Assembly (NCBI GenBank): GCA_003254925.1
Contig: QANZ01032149.1
Coordinates: 1 to 64,000 of the forward strand
Length of the DNA: 64,000 bases
Origin: Chamaecrista fasciculata
Lineage: Eukaryota; Streptophyta; Magnoliopsida; Fabales; Fabaceae
Reading direction: 5' to 3'
A program made the translations under genes and the position numbers. This document shows, piece by piece, positions 10,742-30,580 of the stretch; position 1 is the first letter of the stretch; each line of letters starts with the position of its first letter. The notes under the pieces are model-generated. The model had not been told where the DNA came from. It made no database searches and was given only the letters and a program-made list of their open reading frames with translations.

Positions 10742-13700
10742 ATGGGCGGTAATAATTCCATTATTCCTCCCTCGAAAACTCGAGCTTCTTCTTCTTCTTC
10801 TTCTTCTGGGTTTTCCCGTCCCAGAATTTCAGTGACTCTTTCTACAATCGTGTTTGGCAAATGTGCAGGTTCTTCTCAGGCCGCTGCTAATTCTGCTTCT
10901 CCGAGCCTTTGGCTTTCTCCCAACCCTAGTAAGAGATGGGGCGAGCTGTTTTTCCTTCTCTACACACCCTTCTGGCTTACCCTGTGTCTCGGAGTGGTTG
11001 TTCCCTTCAAATTATACGAGGTTTTCTCTTAGATCATTTCTTTGTTTGGTGAGGCATTTGAGAGAGAATGAAGAATGTGGGTAGTGTGCACGGTGATAAT
11101 TTTGTCTGGGTTCGAAATTTCTTAGTTGACATTATTGGTTATAAACTTATAATGCACATCTGACTTGTGTAAATTGCAGCATGGGAAATTTTGTTATCAT
11201 TTCTCTGTTTTTATCGTAATGCTGGGAGATCGATGCCTCTGGGAAATCTGATTTGAAATGTTGAATATACAATTCATAAATGTAGAATTTGAGAATTTTT
11301 GCTTAGCAAATAGTTCAGTATTACAGGGATTCTTTTTGTTTATCAATTGATTCAATTCTGATCTGGAAGTAATAAAACGTACAGTTGTGTTGGGCATATT
11401 TGGACGTGCGTCTTGAGCTACATTGTGTTGATTTTCTGATTTATGCATGAAATAGGGGAGCTAATGAGACATGCATTATCATCATAATTGAAATTGCAAA
11501 GCATGAGAGAGGCCTTTATATTGGCCTTGAATGTTTGAATAAGAATGTAGTTTGCATTTATGATAATATGTTTGTCTGATTCTAAAAGAAACATTATTAT
11601 GGTAATTGGCAGAACTTCACAGAATTGGAGTATTTGCTTCTTGGATTGATCTCAGCAGTTCCTTCTTTCATGATACCAGTGCTGTTTGTTGGAAAGGTAT
11701 GTTGCATTACCTTGGCTTAGACCCTAAAAATAAAAAAGGGAAATTACAAAGGAAATCTGGAAAATTATTACTCCTTTCTGGAAATTGTTTGCGTCTATTG
11801 TGACATTGACATACTAATCACATTTACAGTTTTTAGGAAACAAAGGCTAAACAAAGAGTTGCTTTCTGAGGATTCCTGTTGCTTTGCTTTGGAATATTCA
11901 TTTCTTCAATAGGGATTTACTTACTCACCCAAAAATTAATGTTTTCCTGCTAAAATAATCAACAAGAGTTCTTTAGATTTTTACATATAATCTCAAATTT
12001 TGCAGGTTGATAGAGGCATTTCTTGGAAAGATCGGTATTGGGTCAAGGTAAGTGTTTTTATTGTGTAACAATTCAAAAATTGAACAGAAATGGTGTGATC
12101 CATATTTTATTATATCAGTTGTAAGAAATACTTTATTCATGTTAGTTTTATTTATCAGTTGGGACCAACAACTTTAGATAATCGATACATGCAAGTGCAT
12201 AATATAACAAGGCAATAGTAATTTTTGTCTCATATTCAAGGTTGAGACTTGAGATAATTGTTATCTCTGATGAATTAATAAAACCATCGCAAATGCCCTT
12301 TCTGTTTTATTTAATTATGGAATGTGAGTGTGAATGCACTTGTGACATGTGTGTATAAGAAATAGTAGGTCTATCTGGTCTTGATATAGTGAGCGAAAAT
12401 TCATTCAAGTTGTGTCATTGAGTGTTGGGATGGTATGCATCTCTCATGTATAATTTTGAATCTTAGATGAATTAGTAAAACCAGCGTAAATACCATTACT
12501 TTATTTTCATCTTATTTTGGAGACTCAGTTGTCAAGCATCCTAAAATGGTTTAATGCTTTAATTTTTAAAATTCTTGTACAACCTTATTGTGAACCTGTG
12601 GAGTCAGTGAAGTAAGTTACATGTCTTCTTTCTTTTTAATCAATGACATTATTCCCAGTCTAACGTGTATAAGTATTTTATTGTGGCAGGCTAGTCTCTG
12701 GATAATCATTTTCAGTTATGTTGGGAATTACTTTTGGACTCACTATTTTTTTACAGTTTTGGGTGCATCTTATACCTTTCCATCATGGAAAATGAACGAT
12801 GTAAGATAAGGAATGATACTATATATATACATATTAACAAGGTCATATACTCCTATATTTTAATCATTTTATTTGGTGGTGGCAGGTACCACACACAACT
12901 TTCCTGCTCGCTTATACTTGCTTCCTATTTTATCATGTTATATCAAATATGACACTGCGAAGACTACGGCACTTTATTGCTGATTTGCCAGAAAACATTC
13001 AATGGGCTACTGAGGCTGCATGGATTCTTGCTCTTTCCTATTTTATAGCTTACCTGGAGACATTAGCCATTTCCAGTGTATGTCAAAACAAACCATTCTG
13101 CCTGTCGTTGATACTTTAAATGCTTGTGCAGTTAAATATTCTTCTGAATAGTTGGCATATTTCCACTTGATAGTCAACTTTATGGTTTTCTTAAAAAATG
13201 TTAAAATATATTTTCTGAATGGAGTTGTTTTTGGTGAGTCAGATAAATTTAGGATCTCACTACTTGTACTCATGTCATTACTAGTGTTTTTCATTTTTTT
13301 TTATAATCTACTAATTTTTTTCTTGGCTTTTTGCACCTTGATACAAGTCAAACCATCTGAGACAATTTTTTTCTTTTATAATCTCCAAATTCTGTTTTTT
13401 TTAACTAGGTCATATACTATTAATTGAAATTTCCATACTGTCAAGTGGATATCCTGATTCCTCCATATTCCTTGAATTATTATGCTATGTACTCACTCAT
13501 TTTTTTTTAACACTTTTTTGCTTTTGTTATTTGATAGCTCTGAAAGATGTAATCCTATTGCAACTGTGAATTCCATTGTCTTGCTACCAAATGTAATAAT
13601 AAGAAATGACTAGTATTAATTGCTTACATCTTCAGAGCCTTCTTATACTTTCTCCAGATCAACAAAACCAAAAGAGATGCCTCCTTGCTCCTCTTTAATT

Positions 13701-14457
13701 TTTCCTTCGATCCTCAACGCACTTAAATGGATATCACCCTGAGATGTTATGGGAAGAATTTTTTATATTCTTGAATCTTTCTCCATCACCACCATTGTGT
13801 CCAAATAACTTCTTAGTTTTTAGTATTTACTGCTTCATTTTTCTCCTTCCCATTTTTGGCTCCAATTAAGCATACCCTTGGGGTTATGTTGTGTGAAATG
13901 TGCTAGTTAAAATGTTAAATTATATAGTTAGCTTTGTAGTTAACCTTCAAGAAGAGTATATATATATGTGAGAATGATGTTATGAAATGGTTACATGCAG
14001 TTTCCTTATTATGACTTTGTCGATCGAGAATCTATGTACAAAGTTGGATCCTTGTTCTATGCCATCTACTTTATTGTAAGCTTTCCAATGTTTCTAAGGT
14101 AAGCTTTCAACTGGAAGTCAACTGAGTTGGCTCTTTGTTAGAACTACTATGACAAGAAACCCATGTCTGAATATTTTCCATTTTCCCAACGCATGACTTG
14201 GAAGTTGAAACCATATTAGTTGTACTAACATTGACTAATGACGACAATTACTGTGAATACTCAGGATTGACGAGAAACCTGGCAATAAATGGGACTTCCC
14301 AAGAGTTGCTATTGATGCTTTGGGTGCTGCAATGCTAGTAACTATACTACTCGATTTGTGGCGAATCTTTCTGGGTCCTATTGTTCCGACCCCGGATGCA
14401 AAACAGTGTCTTCAAACAGGATTACCTTGGTTTTCGGTACACACCAATCATACATGA
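10742..14457 (+). CDS. CPI1: Cycloeucalenol cycloisomerase
   Basis: Seven exons join in phase: 10742-11020, 11613-11696, 12006-12047, 12690-12800, 12886-13077, 14001-14098 and 14265-14457, giving 332 residues. The family signature is clear from PSLWLSPNPSKRWGELFFLL onward: YTPFWLTLCLGVVVPFKLYE, SYVGNYFWTHYFFTVLGASY, TFPSWKMNDVPHTTFLL, LRRLRHFIADLPENIQW, FPYYDFVDRESMYKVGSLFY and DALGAAMLVTILLDLWRIFL. The enzyme opens the 9,19-cyclopropane ring of cycloeucalenol to give obtusifoliol in plant sterol synthesis, in the ER membrane; several hydrophobic segments fit a multi-pass protein. The Arabidopsis enzyme is about 280 residues. The extra ~50 residues here are a Ser-rich N-terminal leader encoded before the conserved start, so the true initiator or first-exon structure is less certain than the rest. 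Confidence 0.93.
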
Positions 14458-15476
14458 GAAGGACATGCACATCCTGCAGTGAAATGGTGAAGTTTTCCAA
14501 AACATACTAATGAAATCCAAATGTACACTGTTATGTGATGATGTAGAGTCTGTAGGACAAACCTAACTTGGATTCCTTTATAGTGGACTGGTAGTAATGG
14601 TTGTACCACCAATCACCACCTTGTCAGTACAAGGTTGTGTTTATGGCAATTTTGGTGCTTTACTTTTGCATTTCAATGTGGTCGGTCAATGCATATAAAT
14701 AAATTGCGTCTATTCGCATTTACCATGAATATGATCCTGTTCATTGTTCTGCATTTTGTTTTATATAGGCTTCTAACCATCTATTAGTCCTTGTTTTGAT
14801 TATTCTTTTCTGTTTTTAATGTGAATCTTGCTTGAGAGAGTTATAAACTATCAGTCAACTTGTGAGGGCAATGAATTAATCAAAGATGGTAAAGGATTAA
14901 CTTTCGAAGTACAGGGATGAAGGAGAAGTGATGCTTATTGACAAGAATGAATGAGTAAAGGGAATAGAACGCCCTATTTCAATCTAGATCAAAGCAAATG
15001 TTAAAATTGAAATGTGACTTGCTATCTATATGGTAAATTACAAAAAAATCTCTATAAACTTAAGGTCATGCATGCCTAGGAAATTTCTCTAATGTTTCAA
15101 GTTTGATATACAAACTCAAAAATGGTTCCAAAACTATTCTATTTCTAACAATAGAAAAAAACAAAGGATTATGTCTGATCTATGACTATTTTGTAGCAAA
15201 TTTGATTGAAACTTCGTATCTGGAGAATCATTAATAATTATTTACAGTAATCTTGATTAAATGGAGGTGTATAATCTATTAGTTTTTCTTTTTTACTATC
15301 AGATCATTGAGACGATGCAATGATTTCTACGCACGCAGATTGAAGTTTAAGAATTTTATATGCCAAAGTTAAGAAATTAGAGAAAATTTTTACACATAGC
15401 CTTAAATTAGAGAAGATCCTGGTAATTTAACATAATCTAAATATACTAATGAAGGGGATTAGATCCTCTACATTTT

Positions 15477-15570
15477 CTTCTCCATATCTTTTTTGTGGAG
15501 TTAAAGAGAGTAAGAAAGAAGAACTTCTCCATATCTTTTTTGTGGAGTTAAAGAGAGTAAGGAAGAAGAA
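15477..15570. repeat. 47-bp direct tandem duplication
   Basis: Two adjacent copies (15477-15523 and 15524-15570) of a unit beginning CTTCTCCATATCTTTTTTGT and ending in a purine-rich AAAGAGAGTAAG stretch are almost identical. This is a recent local tandem duplication. Confidence 0.9.
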
Positions 15571-15669
15571 GGGAGAGAAAATATAGATTTTATAAAATAA
15601 TAATATATAAGATTCACACTTTATTTGTCTCTCTCTTCTTTTCTCTATCATACTAATGTAAAACTTATG

Positions 15670-15915
15670 AAGCATGGACACGGACACGTGACACAACACG
15701 GACACAGTGACACACCAAACTCTCAAAATTATGCAACACGACACAGCATATTACAATATTTATTCATAATATATATCATATCTATTATTATTTTCTATTG
15801 TTTTTCATGTTAAAATCATGAAAAAGTGATTTTATATCCTAAAATTTATGAATATGTATCGTGTCTCGTGTGGGTGCCGTACGGGTGTCGGACACTGACA
15901 CGGCGACACGCACTC
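15670..15915. repeat. GACACG-rich dispersed repeat with inverted ends
   Basis: The left side is a series of ACACGGACACG/GACACAACACG units and the right side has GTGTCTCGTGTGGGTGCCGT followed by GGTGTCGGACACTGACACGG. The two GC-rich ends are partly inverted copies of each other around an AT-rich centre with many TATATATC-like stretches. This looks like a small non-autonomous transposon of a type common in plant genomes. I could not define a target-site duplication. Confidence 0.55.
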
Positions 15916-16553
15916 AAAATAAAGTGTATATGCCTTATAGCTTAAAACAATCTAATTTCTTGAACAATTTAATTTAATTATTCAAATTGAGTCGTCTTCA
16001 CTTCTTGAATTTCAATCAGATCACGTAAGATTTTTCATAACACCGCCTGAAACTTAAGTAGATATTTTATATTTTATTTTTTTATTCGTTATTTAATAGT
16101 TCCTTGTCAACGAGAAAACAAAAATGAGATAAATATATATAAGTTTAAAGAAAAAACTTTGTTCACCAAAAAAAACTTTTTTTTTTTTTTTCAGAAACTG
16201 GGTTTTTGGTTCCCACACGTGTAGGTTCCGAGATACTTAGCCACGCACGCTTAATCCATTGCATCGTTTTGTCGTCTTGGGCTAAAATGATAAGAGAGAT
16301 ATTTCTGAACCTCAAGTGAGGGAAGCGGAAGAAGGCCTTCAATATATTTCCCGCTGAGTTGAAGCACCTTCAAAGTTCTATCTAAAACCCCTTGTTCCCC
16401 CACATAAACAATTCTTGACTTTCATTTCTGAAGCTCGAGTCTCTGAGAATTCTCGATACTTTCAGCTAGGTTTTATTATTGAGGGGATTCTTCTCTCTTC
16501 TTTCTTTCCCACTGTGATTCTAGTTTTCTAGTGTAGTAGGTTTCAGTTATAGA

Positions 16554-25194
<8,641 letters not shown>

Positions 25195-25998
25195 TTGGAA
25201 ATGTGAACAATATATGCAGTTAGACTGGTTAACATTAGTCTGGAGAGTGGTAAGCAGGAATATAATCAATCCATCAGTTGCATGATTCTTGTATCATGCA
25301 CTCATGGCTCTGAAGATGAGATCCTTAGTTTCCTGAATGGGCTTTCTTGCCAAATCCTCTGTATTATAAGGATCTGCCAACAGAAGCATAAGGCTTTACG
25401 GGATCTCCCTCTCCACCACAAATATCCCTCCCTCTCTGCCCTTAAATTTTATCTTAATTAAATTCATTATTTTTGAAAGCACAGCAACTACAGAAATGTA
25501 ATGTTGTGTTCTGTGAACAAGCAACATTGATTTGTTTGTCGAAGTAAAGTTTTTATGTTTCTGTTTAGACTTTAGAGTAATGCTATAGAAAGTTCAAACT
25601 CAAGTACACCCGAGTAAAAATAGAAAACAGTACTTTCTCACAGTTTACAAGGCCAATCAGGTGGTGGAAATTTGTGGTTCTTGAGCACGCTATCTCTTAG
25701 TATTATCCTTTCTTTTTACCGGATTATGAATTCTAATTTTTTTTAGTAAGAAAGATGAAATCTTCATTCATGAGAAAAAAAATGACACTCAACCATAAAC
25801 CATTAGCATAAATCTACCTTTTACCATATTTTCCATATGAATATGATGATTTATATTTATTTCCTTTAAAATTCTATTTTGGCATCTTAAGATCATTTTA
25901 AAAAAATGAAAGTAAAAATAAAGATAAAACAAAATCAGACCCAATGAAATAGACCACCTCACATTCATCCCTTTTCTTAATGTTTCAATACCATTTTG

Positions 25999-26456
25999 GG
26001 CTCCATTTGGTACTTTGCAATTTCCTTTTGCATTGTAAAATGGCACAAAGTCCAAGACTTTCAGGTGTTCGATCTGGCAATTTGGGCTCTGTAAAGTGGA
26101 TTACAATGTAAAAGCATTTACATTACATAGGTCATTTTTCTTTACTTCACATTTTTAATGTAATAGAAGTTTACCTAGAAAATTATGGTAGAATTCTTAA
26201 TTTGTCCCTCTCACTCCCATCCCATCTTCTTCCTTTTTGACGGCGGACGGCGGCGGCGGCCTTGTGGTGATTGTGGGAAGGGCATTTTTGTCATTTTCTT
26301 TCTATATCTATTTTACTTTCCCTCCCATACCTTTTGATACCAAACACTTTAAATCTTTATCTACTTTACATTCACTCAACTACTTTCCTTTCCCTCATAA
26401 TTTTTCCATTGTAAAACACTTTACTTTACCTACCTAAATACATACAAAACGCACCC
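25999..26456. mobile_element. MITE-like element with terminal inverted repeats
   Basis: The left end GGCTCCATTTGGTAC and the reverse complement of the right end GGGTGCGTTTTGTATG are imperfect inverted copies. Further in, the left TTGCATTGTAAAATGG and the right CCATTGTAAAACACTTTAC are also related. A TTG trinucleotide flanks both sides. The interior has a short GC-rich GGCGG tract (26240-26265) but no gene. Confidence 0.5.
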
Positions 26457-26521
26457 TTGGTGGCCCAATTTCATCACTATTCTTTTACCAATTGCTTCTC
26501 TCTTTCTTTTTTTTTTCTCTG

Positions 26522-26960
26522 GTCAAAGTGTACTTAAAGTCTCTTAACTTTTGTTTAGGTTTCAATTTGGTCTCATAATTTTTTTTGTTGCACTTTTGGT
26601 CTCATATCTTTGCAAAAAGTTGCAAATTTGGTCCTATATCACTTTTGGTCCCATATCTTTTGGTTATGTTTTAGAATTGGTCCCATATTTTTACAAAAAT
26701 TTTTACCGTTAGTCTCACCTGATCCAAATATATGAGACAAATTCTGCATTTGATCTAAAGATATGAGACCAATTCTGCAATATTACCATAATATATAAGA
26801 CCAATTCTGCAACGTGACCCAAAGATATGAGATCAAAAGTGTAACACGAGACCAAATCTGCAACGTGAGCAAAAAATATGAGACCAAAAGTGCAAAAAAA
26901 AAAAGTTATGTGACCAAATTAAGACCTTAGCAAAAATTATGGGACCAAAGTGTATTTTAA
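26522..26960. mobile_element. Foldback element with TTTTGGTCTCATA repeats
   Basis: The left half reads GGTCTCATAATTTT...GCACTTTTGGTCTCATATC and the right half is its inverted counterpart (GATATGAGACCAAAAGTGC-type blocks ending TTATGGGACCAAAGTG). The arms of about 150-190 bp could form a long hairpin. Within each arm the GGTCYCATA block repeats several times. No coding sequence is present. Confidence 0.7.
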
Positions 26961-27590
26961 CCCTTTTTTTTTTAACAAAGAAACCTTCTAGTCCCGCCTC
27001 ACCCAATCAGACCCGGTTACATCCTAAGTCTTTTAGGGGGTTCAAACATGAAACCAACTATTACTGAAAAACCGACTTCAAATTGTGCTGGGCCTTGGGT
27101 CTGGCCTAATTCTGCCCGTGTGTATATAAATATATGTCGTGTAATTTTAAAAATTTGATGTGTCGGTGTTTTTGTATTCGTGCCCGTGTCAGTGTACATA
27201 TTTCATAATCTAATAGTACCGGGTTCAAGCATGAAACCAACTTCAAAATTGGGCTGGATCTCGGGTTTAGCCAAAATCCGGCCCATGTGTAGCCTGCTGA
27301 AAAGTGAAAACCCCGATAGACCCCTCATGCCTTACTACTCAAGCCAACACAACCAAAATCAGTCCTGTGTCTTCTTTCTTTTTCTCAGCGCTTCAATCAA
27401 ACTCTACGATACACCCAGATCTCACTCTCCACCTTCTTCTTCTTGTCCCAGAAAAGGTAGGTCATGTTCATGGACTGCGGGATTGACAAAATATTATATA
27501 TATTCATTCTTCCTTCACATCGTGCTATCGTTTCCAAAAGCGTCTTGCGGAAATAACATTGTGTTCTCTTTCTTGTCTAGGTTTTTAACC

Positions 27591-30580
27591 ATGAAGCTTG
27601 ACACTAGTGGTCTTGAATCGTTCTCTACACAAATTGGTCCCGTCAATGAACACGTTGGGGAATTTTCGGCTCCCCCATCGTTCGAGCTTCCGGAATCAAC
27701 TGATGTGAGTACTTTATGGTTCGCTTGAAGTTTTTAATGTTTTAATGTACCCTTTTTCAAAAAAAATTCTTCACCATCAAAAGGTCGATATTGATTTCTG
27801 GAAGTCATATTCTGAAGAAACGGGTGAAAATTTTACTTCGTGCGCGGCAATTTGAACAATTAGGTTTTTACTGAGTTTTTTTTTTTTGGTTTTGGTTTTT
27901 CTTTTTAGTTTGATGGCTTCCAGAAAGAAGCTATTCAGATGGTGAAGCCGGCAAAGGGTACAACCACTCTTGCTTTTATATTTAAGGAGGGGGTAATGGT
28001 AGCTGCTGATTCTCGGGCTAGCATGGGAGGTTATATATGTAAGTCCTGATTTCCAGTTATATCTTTACTCTGTTTTAGTTTGTCAATATCGCATTTATGT
28101 TTCGGTTAATTGAATTAGGATGAGTTTATTGCTTCATTGTTTATTTTCTTAATTTGTTTAACTGTTACTTTTGTCATGTATAATCTGCAGCATCTCAATC
28201 CGTAAAGAAAATTATTGAAATTAATCCATATATGCTTGGCACGATGGCTGGAGGAGCTGCTGATTGCCAGTTTTGGCATAGAAATCTTGGGATAAAGGTA
28301 GCTTATACAATCTTATATCTGAATTTTTAACTTTTGTCTGTCATGCTATGCTTTTCCCTGAGAATCCCCTACTCAAGTTCCTGTCCCCTAGGCTCCAGAA
28401 AACTGCTGTTCATTTGTTATTTTACTGCCATTGTTACCATAATAGTTGCAACTTGAATGATTTGACTACTTTTTGAAGTACATTACATTCATTTCCTGAA
28501 AATTATTTGGTCATAGGTTGCTGCTTAGGCTATGAATTGGAATTTGGAAACAAGTAAAATGGGACAGAAAATTAATACTATTCTCTTCTCTCGTATTGAG
28601 GGATGTTCTTTCAGAAGAGAGTGGAAACAAAGAGAAAAACATTGTCTAGAGTTTTGGAAGGATAAAAATCTGAATAAGTTTAATTGATGAAAATTATTAG
28701 CTGTAAATCAAAAGCTGATACCTAATCCTCTTGTTGGAATAATTAAACTAGAAAGATTATTATGTATAGTCTAGTAATCAAATAATCTCATTGTCTTATT
28801 TTCTCTTCACTTTCTCTCTAGTATGGAGCATAAGGGTTTAAATTGCTACCACAGACTGGCCTGTACTAAAAATGCCTTGTGGTTGGAATTTAGAATATAG
28901 ATCATGGTGATGGTGGCATAACCTATGAAAATCTTTCCTGAATTTATATGCGTCATTATGTTATAACCTTTTTAAATCCCGTCATGACACAATGTTTTCA
29001 TTTTGTTAAATAACCGGTTGTGATGGGATGCATATTTAGAGTTGAACTAATTCCATTGGGTTTGACCTACATATTGATTGCATATCTTAAAAAGTGATGG
29101 GTTTCTCTTTTGATTAATTATTGGAATTAATTCAACAACAAAAAAAATAAAAAGAATGATTACAGTATATTGTTTTCTGTCATGGGTCTGACAAGGACAA
29201 TGAATACTAATCAATATCATAGGTTTTTGCCAAAAACTGATGCCATTAGTGCCTGACCTACAGTGTAACATCAATTGTTGCTTTTGCTGAAGTGTCACTT
29301 TTATGGGTTCCTTTCCTCTTCTTATCTTCATTGTCTTCCATTATGGATCAATTTACTCTTATTGATGTCTTGCAAACGTTTATAGAGGTGATCCTTACCG
29401 TGGCCCCTTTTTACTGTATACATGATTTCATATGGCTTTGAAGTCTATTGAAGTTTGAATAACTGACCTGATTCAAATCATGCTAGAAGACTATATACTG
29501 TGTAATTCTTCTTATTTAACTGCTTGTTTGACGTCCAGGATGTAATTTCTCTATTCTTGTAATTATGCTATCAGGTTGGTTTCCCTGATTTGTTTATATT
29601 ATTTTTCAGTGCCGTTTACATGAACTGGCCAATAAACGAAGAATTTCAGTAACAGGAGCCTCAAAGCTACTTGCAAATATTTTATACTCTTACCGTGGAA
29701 TGGGGTTATCTGTCGGTACAATGATTGCTGGATGGGATGAGACGGTAATGCATATATATTCCAATTACTAAATGGTTTTTCTCTGCTACTTTTATTGTGC
29801 CTTACAACAAATTGTCACTTTTCAGGGTCCAGGTCTGTATTACGTTGATAGTGAAGGAGGAAGACTGAAAGGCACCCGATTTTCTGTTGGATCTGGCTCA
29901 CCATATGCATATGGTGTATTGGACAGTGGGTTAGTCAAATGTTTCTCTTTTACTATCTACTAACTAGAGTTCTTACGTCAAATTTTCTCAACATTTTCTT
30001 TGTACTTCTAGATACCGCTATGACTTGTCAGTTGAGGAAGCTGCCGAGTTAGCTCGACGTTCAATTTATCATGCAACTTTCCGTGATGGAGCTAGTGGTG
30101 GAGTTGCTAGTGGTACTATTTCTCTCTCCCATTAACCCATCTAGAATTACTATGGACTCACATCTGTATAACTTTCTATCCCATCATTCCCTCTCCCCTA
30201 ATAACAAAAAGAGCATTGCTAACAGCATGAGTGTCCTTCTCCACAGTTGTAAATAAGTGACTGAAAATAGCAAATTGTTGAAAACTTGAAATAGTAGGGA
30301 ACGTGTTATGTATTGAAGTTGCATTTTGTATAGGAATATTGTCATGGCGCATCACTGATTGTTATCTAACCTCTAATTTGGAGGAAGAAGTTGTTTTACA
30401 TGATAACTTGTGACAAAGGAAATCATTAACCTCTGGATTTATGTGATTTTAGTTTACTATGTGGGACCAAATGGATGGAAGAAATTATCCGGTGATGATG
30501 TCGGGGAACTTTATTACCATTACAACCCTGTCAACCCCAGCCCTGTGGAACAAGAAATGGCTGAGGCAACTGGAGCTTAA
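27591..30580 (+). CDS. PBE: 20S proteasome subunit beta type-5
   Basis: Seven coding exons join in phase: 27591-27704, 27909-28038, 28191-28297, 29610-29744, 29826-29929, 30012-30112 and 30453-30580, giving 272 residues, as in plant PBE proteins. The propeptide of 55 residues ends KPAKG; Thr56 is the N-terminal nucleophile of the mature chain (TTTLAF). The beta-subunit motifs [10 protein letters not shown] (with the conserved Asp17 equivalent), [10 protein letters not shown] (Lys33 equivalent), [34 protein letters not shown] and [15 protein letters not shown] are intact. This subunit carries the chymotrypsin-like activity of the 20S core and is released autocatalytically from its propeptide. 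A 5' UTR intron (27457-27580) is likely. Eudicots often keep two PBE paralogues; which one this is cannot be told from the window. Confidence 0.96.

Larger units (their letters stand above)
14458..16553. other. CPI1-RNJ intergenic region
   Basis: The first several hundred bases must include the CPI1 3' UTR. The middle is AT-rich with no gene. It contains a 47-bp tandem duplication (15477-15570) and a GACACG-rich dispersed repeat (15670-15915). The last ~300 bp, from about 16.2 kb, form the RNJ promoter and 5' UTR; a CACACGTG core sits at 16213-16220. Confidence 0.6.
25195..27590. other. RNJ-PBE intergenic region with two MITE-like elements and a direct repeat
   Basis: RNJ 3' UTR sequence occupies roughly the first 350 bp. 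Two inverted-repeat elements follow (25999-26456 and 26522-26960). After them comes a diverged direct repeat (about 27038-27120 and 27220-27292), then the PBE promoter and 5' UTR. A putative 5' UTR intron of PBE runs 27457-27580 (AAAAG/GTAGGT...TGTCTAG). Confidence 0.6.
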
